A stretch of 64,000 nucleotides of DNA from a virus (IMGVR_UViG_3300020187_000015:1-64000), one strand, 5' to 3'; positions 28,446 through 37,621 are shown, numbered from the stretch's first letter. Program-made: numbers and translations. Notes: generated by a model not told the origin, from the letters alone.

Positions 28446-28804
28446 TAATCTCCTTTAGTTATTCTATAACTATCTTCATCCAAATGCTGAGTAGAAAACT
28501 CAAACATTTTTGTATCTACAATGGCTTCCATTTGATGGACGAGGCCAATCGGAACTTCAAATATATCACCTTTGTTTAGAATAATTGTTTTAGATTTTAA
28601 AATGTCCTCGTCAAAGCCGTATGTAACTTTTAACGACCCCTCTTGTATATAAAAGGTCTCATGTTTCAACTTATGAAAGTGCCAAGAGCATTTCTTGCCT
28701 TTCACAAAAAACAAGATTTTGCCACAATACTTCTCATTGTTGACTATCCATTCTTCATATCCCCAACCTTTAGGTACAAATTTATCTAGTTCCTTATAGC
28801 CCAT
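28445..28804 (-). CDS. Cupin-fold protein (sugar-phosphate isomerase-like)
   Basis: 119 aa single cupin: CSWHFHKLKHETFYIQEGSL carries the H-x-H and E of cupin motif 1, and the second motif is near GDIFEVPIGLVHQME. It resembles the C-terminal cupin of mannose-6-phosphate isomerases and sugar-processing cupins. Its last base overlaps the start of the epimerase gene, so it is probably part of the same sugar pathway. Confidence 0.75.
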   Translation of the reverse strand: MGYKELDKFVPKGWGYEEWIVNNEKYCGKILFFVKGKKCSWHFHKLKHETFYIQEGSLKVTYGFDEDILKSKTIILNKGDIFEVPIGLVHQMEAIVDTKMFEFSTQHLDEDSYRITKGD

Positions 28805-29336
28805 GTTTATAAGTATCTACTAAAAGCTGTATTCCTACAAGCCTTTTTTTAAATTCTGAATCACAAAAATCTTTTTGCCTAATCTCTTGCCAATGAAAGA
28901 ATTTACCACCCCTCTTTTCCCAGAGGAGCTTATGTCTATCGTCATCATCGATGAGAAAGTTATTGGGGCAAGCACAGACGAACTTATCTTTCGACGTAAC
29001 GATAAGCCTATCCTTATAGGTTGGAAAGTATTTTTTAATCCAATCAATTTTGCCTCCAAAGCATGGAGAGTTAGGCCTCGCCTTTGAAAGAAAATATAGC
29101 TCCCCCATTTCTGAAACCCTTTTAATTAAAGCTTCGCTCCATGAAAATGGCTTTAGGGAAATCCAAAAAAGATAACTCTCCATAAGCTCGTCAATCTCTT
29201 TCTGCTGACTTTCTGTAGTAAGTTCTGATACTTCTCTAGGAATGCTTCCATCTATGTCAAGATCTAGATATTTAGCGACTGGATCTGTCCAATTCACAAT
29301 CACAGAATCCATGTCAAGAAAAATAATAGGCTTCAT
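28794..29336 (-). CDS. HAD-family phosphatase, 5'(3')-deoxyribonucleotidase-like
   Basis: 180 aa from MKPIIFLDMDSVIVNW: the DxD of motif I (FLDMDS), a cap, then FLSKARPN, and the acidic motif FLIDDDDRHKLLWEKRGGK. The pattern fits the NT5C type of nucleotidase used in nucleotide salvage or dTMP removal. A longer start (29366) overlaps the MazG gene and was rejected. Functionally linked with MazG upstream. Confidence 0.7.
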   Translation of the reverse strand: MKPIIFLDMDSVIVNWTDPVAKYLDLDIDGSIPREVSELTTESQQKEIDELMESYLFWISLKPFSWSEALIKRVSEMGELYFLSKARPNSPCFGGKIDWIKKYFPTYKDRLIVTSKDKFVCACPNNFLIDDDDRHKLLWEKRGGKFFHWQEIRQKDFCDSEFKKRLVGIQLLVDTYKHGL

Positions 29337-29337
29337 A

Positions 29338-29682
29338 TTATCCCTCTTTGACAAAAAGACCGTCAACCATTTTTCCTTTGCGATCCTTTATCTCATCGTA
29401 AGCTGACTGTAAGCAGTCTTCCATTTTTACTCCAACCATTTCTGACAATAAAATGATTGTTACGATCATATCTCCAATGCCATCTTTAACTTCTGCCATA
29501 GCCTCAGATTTAGCTATTAAGTTTTGCGGATTAGAGAGTAAGCTAAGCTTATTCAAAGCCTCTAGAGTCTCGTCAAGCTCTTCTTGAGTTTTGCCTATTT
29601 GCTTGATTGGGTTAGAGTTTGCAAAAATATCTCTATCTTCAGCCCAATCAATAACTAAGTTTTCTAAGTCTTTGTAGTTCAT
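29338..29682 (-). CDS. MazG-like NTP pyrophosphohydrolase
   Basis: 114 aa from MNYKDLENLVIDWAEDRDIF. It has the E-x-x-E...E-x-x-D form of MazG: GKTQEELDETLEAL and EVKDGIGDMIVTIILLSEMV. MazG proteins hydrolyse NTPs or alarmones; phage copies may lower host (p)ppGpp or sanitise nucleotides (established for some phages; here inferred). Confidence 0.75.
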   Translation of the reverse strand: MNYKDLENLVIDWAEDRDIFANSNPIKQIGKTQEELDETLEALNKLSLLSNPQNLIAKSEAMAEVKDGIGDMIVTIILLSEMVGVKMEDCLQSAYDEIKDRKGKMVDGLFVKEG

Positions 29683-29739
29683 GTATGCATTATTATATGC
29701 ACACAGAGCCGAGATCAAACAAAAAACTATGTCATGAAT

Positions 29740-29958
29740 TTACTTTTTCTTGATAACCTTTTTAGGATTTTTTTTGGGTGATTTTCCTCCTATCCAAGCT
29801 TCATTCTTGCTTGTATTGGGGTTGTCGGCTACAAATCTACCCTTCTTATTTCTAGCTCTTTTTGCCTTAGGTTTAAGTCTCTTGGATTTGTACGCCTTAA
29901 GAGCCTTATCTCCTAAGTAAACTGCAACGAGTGCTAGTGTTATATATATTAATGGCAT
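29740..29958 (-). CDS. Small membrane protein with basic tail, 72 aa
   Basis: Hydrophobic N-terminus MPLIYITLALVAVYLG, then a very basic region (KAYKSKRLKPKAKRARNKKG) and a KKNPKKVIKKK end. It could be a virion protein contacting DNA or a membrane accessory. First gene after the virion block, direction minus. 29959-30050 is a short AT-rich gap. Confidence 0.5.
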   Translation of the reverse strand: MPLIYITLALVAVYLGDKALKAYKSKRLKPKAKRARNKKGRFVADNPNTSKNEAWIGGKSPKKNPKKVIKKK

Positions 29959-30050
29959 GATATTTTATATTAATTTAATTATTTTCCCGTAGGAGGAGCT
30001 ACTATTAGTTAGAGTTGCTTGTATCTATATTATATATATACACAAAAAAT

Positions 30051-30224
30051 TCAAAGTATTAAAGTAATACTGACATTGGGACTTGCTGTAATCGTAGTAG
30101 TATTTGCGCTAGACGCTACTACTTCTATCTGATTATTATCAGATAGAGATATCGAGGCGGTTGAAGGTGAATTGAGTATAACTGAAGCAGAATCTTCTCC
30201 ATAAACTATTACAGGTATGCTCAT
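30051..30224 (-). CDS. Small beta-rich virion-type protein, 57 aa
   Basis: MSIPVIVYGEDSASVILNSP is followed by a Ser/Thr-rich strand region SLSDNNQIEVVASSANTTTI. Its ATG overlaps the stop of the subtilase gene (TAATG). It is probably a minor structural or tail-tip protein in the same operon. Confidence 0.55.
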   Translation of the reverse strand: MSIPVIVYGEDSASVILNSPSTASISLSDNNQIEVVASSANTTTITASPNVSITLIL

Positions 30225-33200
30225 TATAGAAATCTATTTTTAGATTTTGGATATAAAACTCCCTTAGGAGTTCTCTCTGGGGACACTCTTTGTGGATATA
30301 CTATTCTATAAAATGAGTTCAATTTTTCATAGTTCCAATATTTAGGAATAAAATTATTAGAATCATAAAGGTTGACGTTATTTAAAGGAACGTTTGGATA
30401 ACTTTCTTCACTTGGATCTGGATCGTACATTTCATCTCTCTCTGATCTAGATTGCATAATATTGGAAATATCTTCATGCTTTAAATTTGGATATTTTTCC
30501 AAATAGAGCGCAGCTATTCCACAAACTTGAGGTGATGCCATACTTGTTCCATTCTTTTTTGAATAGTAAGAGTCCAACACTTTAAATGAACCTCCTCCGC
30601 TATTGACGGCTCCAATAATGTTTTCTCCAGGAGAATAAACATGAACTTGTGGACCATAATTAGAGAAAAAGCTTCTGTTTATTTGACCCGTTTCTTCTCT
30701 ATTCGCAGCTAATGATCCCACATTAATGCCCACGGACTGAGGAGCGCCAGCTGAATTGAATTCTAAGTTGCTGAAAAGAGGAGTAGAGCCAGTAAAAGGG
30801 AAAGAATAGTTCGTGGGTATAGAGCCAATGACTTTGGCATAATTTATATGCCCCGATGGAACTAATAAGTTATTATCATTACCTGCGGCATTAATTATAA
30901 CTATCCCATCTTCAATACAGTCTTCCATGTCGGAATTGACGGAGTCTAGGGTAATATTGAAGTTATAACCTGCAAATTGCTCCTGCTGCCCAAAATCTTC
31001 GAGCAGATCTATATCTATATCATGAAAAGTTGAGATAAGCCCAACAAGGCTTTTATCGTGTCCTGGTAGAGTTTCGCCCAAAACATATAAAGCGGGCGTC
31101 TTGGACTTAAACGCGAAATCTTGAGGTTCAGATCTATTTTTAATTAGAGCATAAGTCTTATTAATTGATATGGCGCAGTCTACATTACCTAGTCCAGTTA
31201 AAGTTTTTTGATTTATTACAGGCTCAAGCCTCCACGCATTTTGTAAGCCAGGAACGTCGTCCGTATGCCACCCGAATCTTTTTACATAGCAATAAGAAGA
31301 AGGAAGCCCATTATTAATATCTTTTTCATTTACCTGAGTAAACTCTCCATACAAGTGGTAATAACCATTATTAAAATCGCTTACCATCTTTGTCACTGGA
31401 CCGTTAACAGTAAAGTTTGAATATTGATCTACAGATGCTCCTGTACGCAAATTATATCTGCAGGAATAAGGAGAGTTTGTGTTATTCCCAGAAGTAAAAG
31501 AGCCTAATACTATATACTGGGAATCAACATTAAGTATGTTGGTTTGATTGACTATTGAACGGATTTCTCCATTAGTACCAGAAAAGTTTTCAAGAAATTC
31601 AACAACTACGCCTCCAGTAGGATCTATAGCGCATATATTTTGACAAGAATGCTCTCCTACTTGATTAAAATCTCCTACAATGACCATTGAGTGGTTCATT
31701 GTGAATCTATCAGCCCTAGTAGATTCTGAAAAATCATTTATAACGGCATTTCCAAGATTAGACAAAGTTGGAAGGTCGAACGTATCATATCCTGAAATAC
31801 CAGTCTTATTGAAAGAGGTGTCTGTTATTAGTATGCTGTTCTGTGTAGATCCATTATATTGATTAAAATCTCCAAGAATACGGTATGTATCGCCGAAGTC
31901 CGAATTTGTCTGTTTCTTAATTTTTTTAACTTTGCCGTTTAAAGTTTGGAATAATGGGTTATTTATGTCTGAAACGCCTCCGTATGTAAGATCGAAGGCT
32001 ATTAAATTTGACACTGGACTCAAAGAGCCGTTTTTATTTATAAAGTTTGAAAATTCGCCTCCTACTAAAATTTTTCCTAATGAAGCGGGGCTTGTGTTAG
32101 TTTGGTAGTAGCCTCTGAATGTTGTGTTGACCTCTATTGTTTCAACTGGTCCGTCTACGCCCTTACCAAAGAAAAGGTCGTTTGAATTAAATGGGTCTTT
32201 TAATATTGTATTATTATAAAGATCTAGTGCAAAGAGATTAGAAACATCATAGCTTTCGCCATTTAGTTCTACACCAGTAAATGCTCCACCTATAATCAAT
32301 CTTGTTGAATCAAAGGCTCCATATATATAATTTGCATCATTTATCTTTCCGCTAACTTTTAAACTGTAAGGAAGTTGAATTTCATCACCAATCGGAGAAT
32401 AAGTATTGGAATATTTTTCACTAAATTCTGATGTTATACCAGTTAGGTTTTCGATTTCTGGTGGCGTATAAGAGTATTTCCAACTATTGTTAATTACCGT
32501 TGGGTTTTTTCTATTCGTTCCTGTGTTTATCGGCTTGGAATTGTGAAATTCTCTGATAGAATCAAATATAAGGTTAGCATTATTTTCATACGGATTAATA
32601 TTATATATATTGGACTCAGAGGCTAATCCTTGTGAATTTCCACAGGCTATAGATGCTACATGCATCCCATGATTACTTTGTGACGAGTTTTGTGGATTGT
32701 AGCTGTATCCTGGCCACCAAGTTCTTTGTGTAACTCTACTGCTCGGTCCGTAAACGAAATTAGAGGTCCCAGAAGCTGATGAGATAAGATCAAAAGCTGC
32801 AGTATAAATATCTTCTCTAAAACGGAGAGGACTACTAATAAGGGATGTAGAAGGGTCAGAAGTATGTATAATATCTGGGGCAACGTATTTTCTATAATTT
32901 AAGGCCCCTCTAGCGGAATTTAATATGTAACGAAAATCTAATGGCCTATTTTTAACAAAATATCTACCTTCATATTCTTCATTCAAAACAATTTGAACAT
33001 CTGACTGAAGCGAAATTACTTCGTGCTGTGTAGAATCATCTCTATATGGAATAATCTTATATTCATTTGACATGACTCCATCATTAGAGTATTCGCTACT
33101 GTTATAAGAGGGTGACGAATAGAAATATTGCGAGTAATCAATGCAGGAGTACTCAAAATTATATTGATAGCCACTATCAAGTATAGATGGCTTTGGCATA

Positions 33201-33985
33201 GTTTTTGTAGCGATATTAGGATAGTATCCGCTTTTGAGAGCCAATGTAATGTCTGTACTAGTCAATCCAAAACAGTATAATCTCACCATATCTTCACGAG
33301 GGGTGCTTTCTACGTCTGAATAGAAATGAGTAAGCGGCGTAGTTTGCGCGAATCGATCAAAATACCTGTTTAAAACTCTACCAGTTGGAAATGAATCACC
33401 ACTTACAATAATTTTTTCGGGCAATCTTTCTACGTCTGATCTTACCCTGGATGTATGTTTTTTAAATTCTATATGGTAGGGGTCAAGATCTCCATCTACT
33501 ATAACAACATCGACATCTTTGCCCTTGTTGGAGTCTATTTCGGATGTCGATATAGAACGCGTTGTAATATAGTTACCTAGTTTTTGTTGGTCTACAAAAA
33601 AATATGCCGTTCGATAGTTAAAGGCCCCATTTGAAGAATAAAATTTGTAGGAATCTGTGTTCGAACCATTAATAGCAGTCCTTAATCCCCAATTTGATTC
33701 GCCAAATATATAAGAAGGGTCAACGTTTGAGGTACTGCTTATTGGTACTACTTTAGCACCTAGCGCTTCTGGAGTTAAAGAAACACTTCTAACCCTTTCG
33801 TCGTTTGCAAGAGCTAATGCTTCCTCGTCATCTAAAAAATAATGCGTATTGCGGCTAATTTCTCTTCTATTTATACATTCTACACATCTGTCTGGCAAGC
33901 AATCACAATTACTAGAGCTTTCCATTTCATGATAGAATGAATTTAAATCCTCATGATTCCATAAAGTTACTATGTACTCTTTCAT
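30224..33985 (-). CDS. Subtilase with inserted beta-propeller, virion-associated
   Basis: 1253 aa. An N-terminal propeptide-like part with a Cys cluster (SSSNCDCLPDRCVEC) is followed by the S8 catalytic Asp region VDVVIVDGDLDP (about residue 160), the His region NHGMHVASIACG (about 439), the oxyanion Asn in VIINAAGNDNN (about 1033) and the Ser in KNGTSMASPQVCG (about 1147). Between His and Asn an insert of about 370 residues has repeated motifs (GGAFTG, GGEFSN, GDFNQY, GDFNQV, GSFTSG, GEFTQV), typical of delta-60/DUF5122 propeller blades. It probably acts on the virion or the host surface. Confidence 0.8.
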   Translation of the reverse strand: MKEYIVTLWNHEDLNSFYHEMESSSNCDCLPDRCVECINRREISRNTHYFLDDEEALALANDERVRSVSLTPEALGAKVVPISSTSNVDPSYIFGESNWGLRTAINGSNTDSYKFYSSNGAFNYRTAYFFVDQQKLGNYITTRSISTSEIDSNKGKDVDVVIVDGDLDPYHIEFKKHTSRVRSDVERLPEKIIVSGDSFPTGRVLNRYFDRFAQTTPLTHFYSDVESTPREDMVRLYCFGLTSTDITLALKSGYYPNIATKTMPKPSILDSGYQYNFEYSCIDYSQYFYSSPSYNSSEYSNDGVMSNEYKIIPYRDDSTQHEVISLQSDVQIVLNEEYEGRYFVKNRPLDFRYILNSARGALNYRKYVAPDIIHTSDPSTSLISSPLRFREDIYTAAFDLISSASGTSNFVYGPSSRVTQRTWWPGYSYNPQNSSQSNHGMHVASIACGNSQGLASESNIYNINPYENNANLIFDSIREFHNSKPINTGTNRKNPTVINNSWKYSYTPPEIENLTGITSEFSEKYSNTYSPIGDEIQLPYSLKVSGKINDANYIYGAFDSTRLIIGGAFTGVELNGESYDVSNLFALDLYNNTILKDPFNSNDLFFGKGVDGPVETIEVNTTFRGYYQTNTSPASLGKILVGGEFSNFINKNGSLSPVSNLIAFDLTYGGVSDINNPLFQTLNGKVKKIKKQTNSDFGDTYRILGDFNQYNGSTQNSILITDTSFNKTGISGYDTFDLPTLSNLGNAVINDFSESTRADRFTMNHSMVIVGDFNQVGEHSCQNICAIDPTGGVVVEFLENFSGTNGEIRSIVNQTNILNVDSQYIVLGSFTSGNNTNSPYSCRYNLRTGASVDQYSNFTVNGPVTKMVSDFNNGYYHLYGEFTQVNEKDINNGLPSSYCYVKRFGWHTDDVPGLQNAWRLEPVINQKTLTGLGNVDCAISINKTYALIKNRSEPQDFAFKSKTPALYVLGETLPGHDKSLVGLISTFHDIDIDLLEDFGQQEQFAGYNFNITLDSVNSDMEDCIEDGIVIINAAGNDNNLLVPSGHINYAKVIGSIPTNYSFPFTGSTPLFSNLEFNSAGAPQSVGINVGSLAANREETGQINRSFFSNYGPQVHVYSPGENIIGAVNSGGGSFKVLDSYYSKKNGTSMASPQVCGIAALYLEKYPNLKHEDISNIMQSRSERDEMYDPDPSEESYPNVPLNNVNLYDSNNFIPKYWNYEKLNSFYRIVYPQRVSPERTPKGVLYPKSKNRFL

Positions 33986-33991
33986 AGCTTA

Positions 33992-34756
33992 CTATAGGAA
34001 TTGTAAAATATCAAAATAACCAGTTAGGGAACTTTCTGTTTGACCAGATGTCGTGCTTATAGCAACCATCATTGATTGACCGCTATTAGTAGTATTGTTT
34101 ACAGACCCAATAAGAGATGGCGTAAACTGCACAGTCTCTCCAGAGGTCAAAATTACCTCAGTAACTAAACCAGCTCCGTTGGCTGGGTCTTGAAAGGATG
34201 GTCTACTTAGATCGCTATAATCTACGCTGTTATATAATCTTACTCTACAATCCCGATTGGCAGATACTGCATTTAAACCAACCACATCAATTCCAGAAAA
34301 GGTCTCAGTATCTATGTAATTGTATTGAGATACCCCAGTACTTATAAGGCTAGAGTTTAGAAAACCAACATTTCTCCTTGGCGTATAAGTGCTGGCTACT
34401 GGAATCGGATTAGCGGAAAGTGCCGTTTCATTTTCTACAATTGTAACTGATCCTTGTAATAGTTTCTCTGAAGTTCCGTCACTTTTATCTACAAATAAAT
34501 CATAAGAGCTTGGGCCAACAGAAAGGGCATCTGTCTGAATTTTTGAAAGTGATAATGTGACTGAGCCATCTGCTGGGTCGCCAATAACATCTATCGTAAA
34601 ATTAGCCTGTAATCCATTACCCGCATTACCTCTTATTTGAGAAGATAGAGAAGTATTAGAAAGGTCATAACTACTTCCGTTTGAGTTTTTTATTGATAAA
34701 TTTATTGAAAAAGTTGCTCTTTTTTCAATTATAAGGTTATAAATTCCTACTGCCAT
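33992..34756 (-). CDS. Tail/baseplate-type protein
   Basis: 254 aa. The N-terminal half (IEKRATFSINLSIKNSNGSS and LSKIQTDALSVGPSSYDLFV) follows the pattern of small phage structural domains of the BppU N-terminal / cyanophage virion type: a strand-rich domain setting limits for a signal and then 'G.V.L.L...T..L..G...YDL'. The C-terminal part is beta-rich (VNNTTNSGQSMMVAIS). The leader after the upstream gene reads TGTAAATATTTAT before the ATG. Confidence 0.6.
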   Translation of the reverse strand: MAVGIYNLIIEKRATFSINLSIKNSNGSSYDLSNTSLSSQIRGNAGNGLQANFTIDVIGDPADGSVTLSLSKIQTDALSVGPSSYDLFVDKSDGTSEKLLQGSVTIVENETALSANPIPVASTYTPRRNVGFLNSSLISTGVSQYNYIDTETFSGIDVVGLNAVSANRDCRVRLYNSVDYSDLSRPSFQDPANGAGLVTEVILTSGETVQFTPSLIGSVNNTTNSGQSMMVAISTTSGQTESSLTGYFDILQFL

Positions 34757-34775
34757 ATAAATATTTACACATTTA

Positions 34776-35261
34776 TCAGCCTCTTCTGCCGCCAGGAGTG
34801 AAATAAAAACCTATTATCGCCCCAAGGGTGGTGATTGCGACCAAAGCGATGTGTCCCGTAGTAATGCTTGTGGTGATTTCTGCTCCACTTGGGAACTTAA
34901 TGAGTCCCCAGATAAGATTGATTTGCTCTTTACTTTCTGGAGGGGTAAAAGTAACGAGGGTTGTATTTGGGTATAAGGTGCAGAGTACTGAGATGACGAA
35001 AAAGTTGAGCATCCCCATAAAAGCAATGAGGCGGCGAGTAGTCCTAGTGAAAATACCAGTGTCTTTATCGGTTTCGCCAACGAGCATTTTTTGAAACTCA
35101 ATATCCATTTCACGAACCTGCATATCTCTAATAAGCTCTCTGCGCTCTTTGGCTGCTTTGGCTTCTGAAATCCCCTGAAAGGCGCCACCAACAATCTTAA
35201 GCATACTGCCCATGCCAGTCGCCCCAAGTGTAGATAGTAACATTGTGATAAGTCCAAACAT
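34776..35261 (-). CDS. Membrane protein, GTA-type holin-like (3 TM)
   Basis: 161 aa. N-terminal hydrophobic stretch MFGLITMLLSTLGATGMGSM, a charged helix (SEAKAAKERRELIRDMQVRE), and two later membrane segments (FMGMLNFFVISVLCTLYPNT and TGHIALVAITTLGAIIGFYF). The layout fits the 3-TM holin family common in marine phages and gene transfer agents. Upstream is TGTAAATACATTAT before the ATG. Confidence 0.6.
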   Translation of the reverse strand: MFGLITMLLSTLGATGMGSMLKIVGGAFQGISEAKAAKERRELIRDMQVREMDIEFQKMLVGETDKDTGIFTRTTRRLIAFMGMLNFFVISVLCTLYPNTTLVTFTPPESKEQINLIWGLIKFPSGAEITTSITTGHIALVAITTLGAIIGFYFTPGGRRG

Positions 35262-35354
35262 ATAATGTATTTACACTTATTTGCAGACTTATTGTAATAT
35301 GTCATATATTTATGGGTTTTCTCAGTATTCTTTAAAATATAATTATCAAATATT

Positions 35355-35957
35355 TCACATCGTCTCCAAGAATTCTTTCCAATTCTCTTTGATTAATTCT
35401 TCGTCTTCAAATTTTTCTCTTTTTTCGTGCCACTCTGGATTAATCCATCCAACCTCGGCGTAATAACCTTTTCCCCTCGTATCTACGTATTCATCGTTGA
35501 GTTCTAGTTTTTCACCATTGTAGTAAAGGTCTTGAATAAATTCTCCAAAATCTGTTTCAATAACAGCAGCGGAAATAAGTTTTGAATCGAAATCTTCGGC
35601 TTCTAATTCCCAACTGCAAAAATCACCTTTCTCTGCGCTGTGAAAAATCATTACTGGAACTGAACCATGTTCAGAGTCAGTTATATAAGCTTCGCGGCTC
35701 ATAAGGCAACTTACTGGTATGTCCTCTTCAATCTCTACCTCTTCTCCATCCTTAATTTCGTAAGCGGTCAAATTAGAATCGGAATACATTCCAAAGACGT
35801 GTTCTAAATCAGCATCGTCGTAAAAGGTATCTAAAGCCTCTTCAATTAAGTCTGGATGTTCTTTGTTCGCCCATTTATTTACAAAATCTGCGTCTTTAGT
35901 GCAGAGTGCGTACTCGCCGCCATAACCAGCACCTACAATTTTAAATTTTCTTTTCAT
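35355..35957 (-). CDS. Hypothetical acidic protein, 200 aa
   Basis: Very acidic and aromatic: GEYALCTKDADFVNKWANKE, then EIKDGEEVEIEEDIPVSCLM and a long C-terminal helix ending in ENWKEFLETM. No domain is recognised. It overlaps the upstream 54-aa gene by 4 nt. Such acidic proteins can mimic DNA, but no test is possible here. Confidence 0.55.
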   Translation of the reverse strand: MKRKFKIVGAGYGGEYALCTKDADFVNKWANKEHPDLIEEALDTFYDDADLEHVFGMYSDSNLTAYEIKDGEEVEIEEDIPVSCLMSREAYITDSEHGSVPVMIFHSAEKGDFCSWELEAEDFDSKLISAAVIETDFGEFIQDLYYNGEKLELNDEYVDTRGKGYYAEVGWINPEWHEKREKFEDEELIKENWKEFLETM

Positions 35958-36118
35958 TTGTTATTTATAAATTTTTTAATATGTTTTTCTTTTATTTGCG
36001 ATTGTTTTATCTGGTTATATGTAGAGATATGTTCTTTAGGTAGCAAATTAACGCGCCCATCTTCAAATTTAATCAGGATATTATTCGCCCCAACAAAGTG
36101 TTTAAATTTAATACTCAT
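35954..36118 (-). CDS. Hypothetical basic protein, 54 aa
   Basis: MSIKFKHFVGANNILIKFED, then GRVNLLPKEHISTYNQIKQS and a lysine-rich tail. Beta-rich at first, with a helix at the end; it overlaps neighbours by 11 and 3 nt. Not recognised. Confidence 0.55.
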   Translation of the reverse strand: MSIKFKHFVGANNILIKFEDGRVNLLPKEHISTYNQIKQSQIKEKHIKKFINNK

Positions 36119-36368
36119 CTGGATCGACTTCAAATACTTCTCCGCCAGAGATTACATTTATATGGTATTCATCATGCCAAAACAATGCGTCGATAGCTTG
36201 TTGTACTTCGAGAGGAACATTATCGCGCTCGTCAAACTCGGTGTCAGCGGCATTACAATCTTCCACTCTGTAAGCTGTATATACTACGCCATCAACCTCC
36301 ACTACTAAAGTGTGAACAGTTTTCTGGTATGTTAATTCTGGGGGTTTTACTATTTTTACTTTTTTCAT
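36108..36368 (-). CDS. Hypothetical protein, 86 aa
   Basis: Beta-rich start (KIVKPPELTYQKTVHTLVVE, then VDGVVYTAYRVEDC) and acidic end (SGGEVFEVDPDEY). The leader reads TATGTAAATT before the ATG. Part of the overlapping mini-gene block 35.3-39.6 kb. Unknown. Confidence 0.55.
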   Translation of the reverse strand: MKKVKIVKPPELTYQKTVHTLVVEVDGVVYTAYRVEDCNAADTEFDERDNVPLEVQQAIDALFWHDEYHINVISGGEVFEVDPDEY

Positions 36369-36392
36369 AATTTACATAATTTATCTTAGATT

Positions 36393-36587
36393 TTAAAAAT
36401 TGTCAAGTTTTTTTTGTTCTGCATTATTCTTTTTCCAAACTTTATGTTTATTATCAATTTCACTAGATAGGATCATTATTTTATGGTATGGCTTATACAT
36501 GATCCATGCCGTGCAGTCGTATCGCAAAAAGATCTTAGCGATCATGTCACCTGCCCAAAAGAGTATTAATGATGCTATTGTTCTCAT
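36393..36587 (-). CDS. Small membrane protein, 64 aa
   Basis: MRTIASLILFWAGDMIAKIF gives an N-terminal hydrophobic segment; the tail is basic (HKVWKKNNAEQKKLDNF). 1 nt from the end of the 88-aa gene. Unknown; possibly a membrane accessory to lysis. Confidence 0.5.
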   Translation of the reverse strand: MRTIASLILFWAGDMIAKIFLRYDCTAWIMYKPYHKIMILSSEIDNKHKVWKKNNAEQKKLDNF

Positions 36588-36588
36588 T

Positions 36589-36855
36589 TTACTCTACTTC
36601 GTATTTTGAACACTTATCGATACACTCCGTGAATGTATCTTCGAATCCGTCTTTATCATTATTCCAACCATTAAAACAATAATCAAATAACCAATCGTGA
36701 ATTTCAGTCTCATCCATACCTTCGATCCATTTCTCTTTCTTGACTTTAGCTACAAGCTTATCCAAATACTGGTCTTGAATCTTACCCAATTCTTGGATAA
36801 AATCTCCAGTCTTAAATGCTTCGTCGTCTAGTTCTGCTTTGATTTTTACTTTCAT
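36589..36855 (-). CDS. Hypothetical acidic protein, 88 aa
   Basis: MKVKIKAELDDEAFKTGDFI, then a helical middle (KIQDQYLDKLVAKVKKEKWI) and an acidic end (DKDGFEDTFTECIDKCSKYE). Two Cys near the end. Its start overlaps the 39-aa gene (ATGA). Unknown. Confidence 0.55.
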   Translation of the reverse strand: MKVKIKAELDDEAFKTGDFIQELGKIQDQYLDKLVAKVKKEKWIEGMDETEIHDWLFDYCFNGWNNDKDGFEDTFTECIDKCSKYEVE

Positions 36856-36971
36856 AATTGTTTGTGTATATCTTTTTTCGATTGCTGCCGTTCCTTTTTA
36901 CTTTGATCGCGCTTGCGCCACTTCAGATGTTTCCACCATTCGACCTTTTTTACTATCCAAGAGCGCGGCAT
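36852..36971 (-). CDS. Strongly basic mini-protein, 39 aa
   Basis: MPRSWIVKKVEWWKHLKWRK is followed by RDQSKKERQQSKKDIHKQL. More than a third of the residues are Lys/Arg, so it may bind nucleic acid or membranes. It is held by an ATGA overlap with the next gene. Unknown. Confidence 0.5.
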   Translation of the reverse strand: MPRSWIVKKVEWWKHLKWRKRDQSKKERQQSKKDIHKQL

Positions 36972-36975
36972 AATT

Positions 36976-37113
36976 TTATAGTAATAGTGTGACAGACGCT
37001 ACGATAGTAATTCCAACTACCATTCCAGTCATAGGACTACCTAAAAAGTATCCAACGCAACCGCAGATCGCGATAAGTGCTAAGGGTTTAATATTCTCTG
37101 ATATATATTTCAT
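36976..37113 (-). CDS. Mini membrane protein, 45 aa, two TM
   Basis: MKYISENIKPLALIAICGCV, then GYFLGSPMTGMVVGITIVAS and VTLLL: two short hydrophobic helices with a Gly-Pro turn. Four nt separate it from the 39-aa gene. A holin-like role is possible but unsupported. Confidence 0.5.
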   Translation of the reverse strand: MKYISENIKPLALIAICGCVGYFLGSPMTGMVVGITIVASVTLLL

Positions 37114-37115
37114 AA

Positions 37116-37325
37116 TTATTTGTGTCTCGGTACTTTCTTATTTGCATCATCCATACCCATCGCTAACTCGAGAACCATACGCTCACTCCATCCAGCAAAC
37201 GGACCTCGCATAAAGACTTGAGTCAGTTCGTCAGGTTCGAATCTATCATACTTCTCAAGAGTCAACTTAACCCAATTGTCAGTCGCTTCTTGCCATGCAT
37301 TTTGTTTTTCTTCGTATTCATTCAT
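37116..37325 (-). CDS. Hypothetical protein, 69 aa
   Basis: MNEYEEKQNAWQEATDNWVK, then LTLEKYDRFEPDELTQVFMR and a helical end. The start at 37325 forms an ATGA overlap with the upstream gene and is preferred over the longer frame. Unknown. Confidence 0.5.
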   Translation of the reverse strand: MNEYEEKQNAWQEATDNWVKLTLEKYDRFEPDELTQVFMRGPFAGWSERMVLELAMGMDDANKKVPRHK

Positions 37326-37621
37326 ACTAATTTCATCCAATCTGTTTTTTCATCCATTAGTTCAGTGCCATCTATTTCAAGTAATTGTTTAAGGATACCA
37401 TAGTTATTCATTCTAGTACCGTAACCTTCTTTGTGACACTTATAGACACTGCCGCTTTCGCCAATGAATAGCCAATGACCACCATCGTCTTTTACTTCAG
37501 AGATACCGCTATTAAGTTTCCAACTATCACCATCGAGATATCCACCGCTCCAGCCCGCAAGGACTTTATAGATTCCTTCTCCGACTTTTACTACTACCCA
37601 ATTGTCTGGTGTATTTTCCAT
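37322..37621 (-). CDS. Hypothetical protein, 99 aa
   Basis: Beta-rich WVVVKVGEGIYKVLAGWSGG and YLDGDSWKLNSGISEVKDDG, then FIGESGSVYKCHKEGYGTRM. The Gly/Trp/Tyr-rich pattern recalls small carbohydrate- or virion-binding beta proteins. Not assigned. Confidence 0.5.
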   Translation of the reverse strand: MENTPDNWVVVKVGEGIYKVLAGWSGGYLDGDSWKLNSGISEVKDDGGHWLFIGESGSVYKCHKEGYGTRMNNYGILKQLLEIDGTELMDEKTDWMKLV

